Source: an uncultured Spirochaetales bacterium (GTDB lineage Bacteria; Spirochaetota; Spirochaetia; Sphaerochaetales; Sphaerochaetaceae). From it: 14,273 nucleotides of DNA. The translations under genes were made by a program, and so were the position numbers. The stretch covers positions 1 to 14,273 of the forward strand of contig CAKQRI010000041.1 in the NCBI GenBank assembly GCA_934271365.1, given 5' to 3'. Below the pieces are notes generated by a model. That model did no database searches, was not told where the DNA came from, and was given only the letters and a program-made list of their open reading frames with translations. Shown piece after piece: positions 14,243 to 14,273 of the stretch. Each line of letters starts with the position of its first letter. Within the stretch, counting starts at the first letter, position 1.

Positions 14243-14273
14243 GATTAATACACACAGGCATTCTATTTGAAAC

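Noticed and set aside
1..14273. CRISPR arrays, insertion sequences or prophage genes
   Set aside because: No regularly spaced repeats, transposase, integrase or phage-type genes were seen on either strand.

Overview
The window looks like an ordinary, compactly packed chromosomal stretch of an AT-leaning bacterium, most likely a host-associated spirochaete (Spirochaetota, perhaps Sphaerochaetaceae- or Treponema-like). The main clue is the periplasmic binding protein at the left edge. Its signal peptide ends in FANGSKE without a lipobox cysteine, a pattern I associate with spirochaetal binding proteins. The aspartokinase, MsmX-type ATPase and NhaC antiporter would also fit Firmicutes, so the assignment is an inference. 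A bile-salt-hydrolase-like enzyme and a GH43 glycosidase suggest an intestinal habitat.

Layout. Positions 1-546 (-) hold the N-terminal part of an amino-acid ABC transporter binding protein, cut by the window edge, with a good promoter and a palindrome upstream. A MATE exporter (777-2147, -) is divergent from an aspartokinase (2318-3616, +) that ends in a strong intrinsic terminator. Only 19 bp later starts a GH43 beta-xylosidase/arabinofuranosidase-like enzyme (3687-5201, +). This gene overlaps tail-to-tail with a choloylglycine hydrolase (5185-6159, -). An MsmX/UgpC-type sugar-transport ATPase (6258-7352, -), with its own terminator, is divergent from a TetR-family regulator (7510-8094, +). 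The regulator abuts tail-to-tail with a CNNM/CorC membrane protein (8095-9432, -).

Upstream of corC, on the same strand, are an unrecognised 42-codon ORF and a tRNA-Gly(CCC). The divergent manA (9759-10898, +) is followed after 1 bp by a DnaQ-like exonuclease (10900-11484, +), which overlaps a PAP2 phosphatase (11467-12357, -). The PAP2 gene is divergent from an NhaC-type antiporter (12528-14171, +) that ends in an intrinsic terminator.

How the genes work together. The window holds no single multi-gene pathway. A loose carbohydrate theme runs through GH43 (oligosaccharide trimming), MsmX (shared ATPase for sugar ABC importers, here without its permeases) and ManA (entry of mannose-6-phosphate into glycolysis). 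The rest is membrane homeostasis: MATE, CorC, NhaC and PAP2. I did not find a clear new system. The points most worth a second look are the 42-codon ORF/possible RNA between tRNA-Gly and corC, the bile-salt-hydrolase-like protein in a probable spirochaete, the palindrome in the msmX/tetR divergent region, two promoters that sit so close to their start codons that the mRNAs would be leaderless or nearly so, and the GH43 gene placed directly behind a strong terminator.
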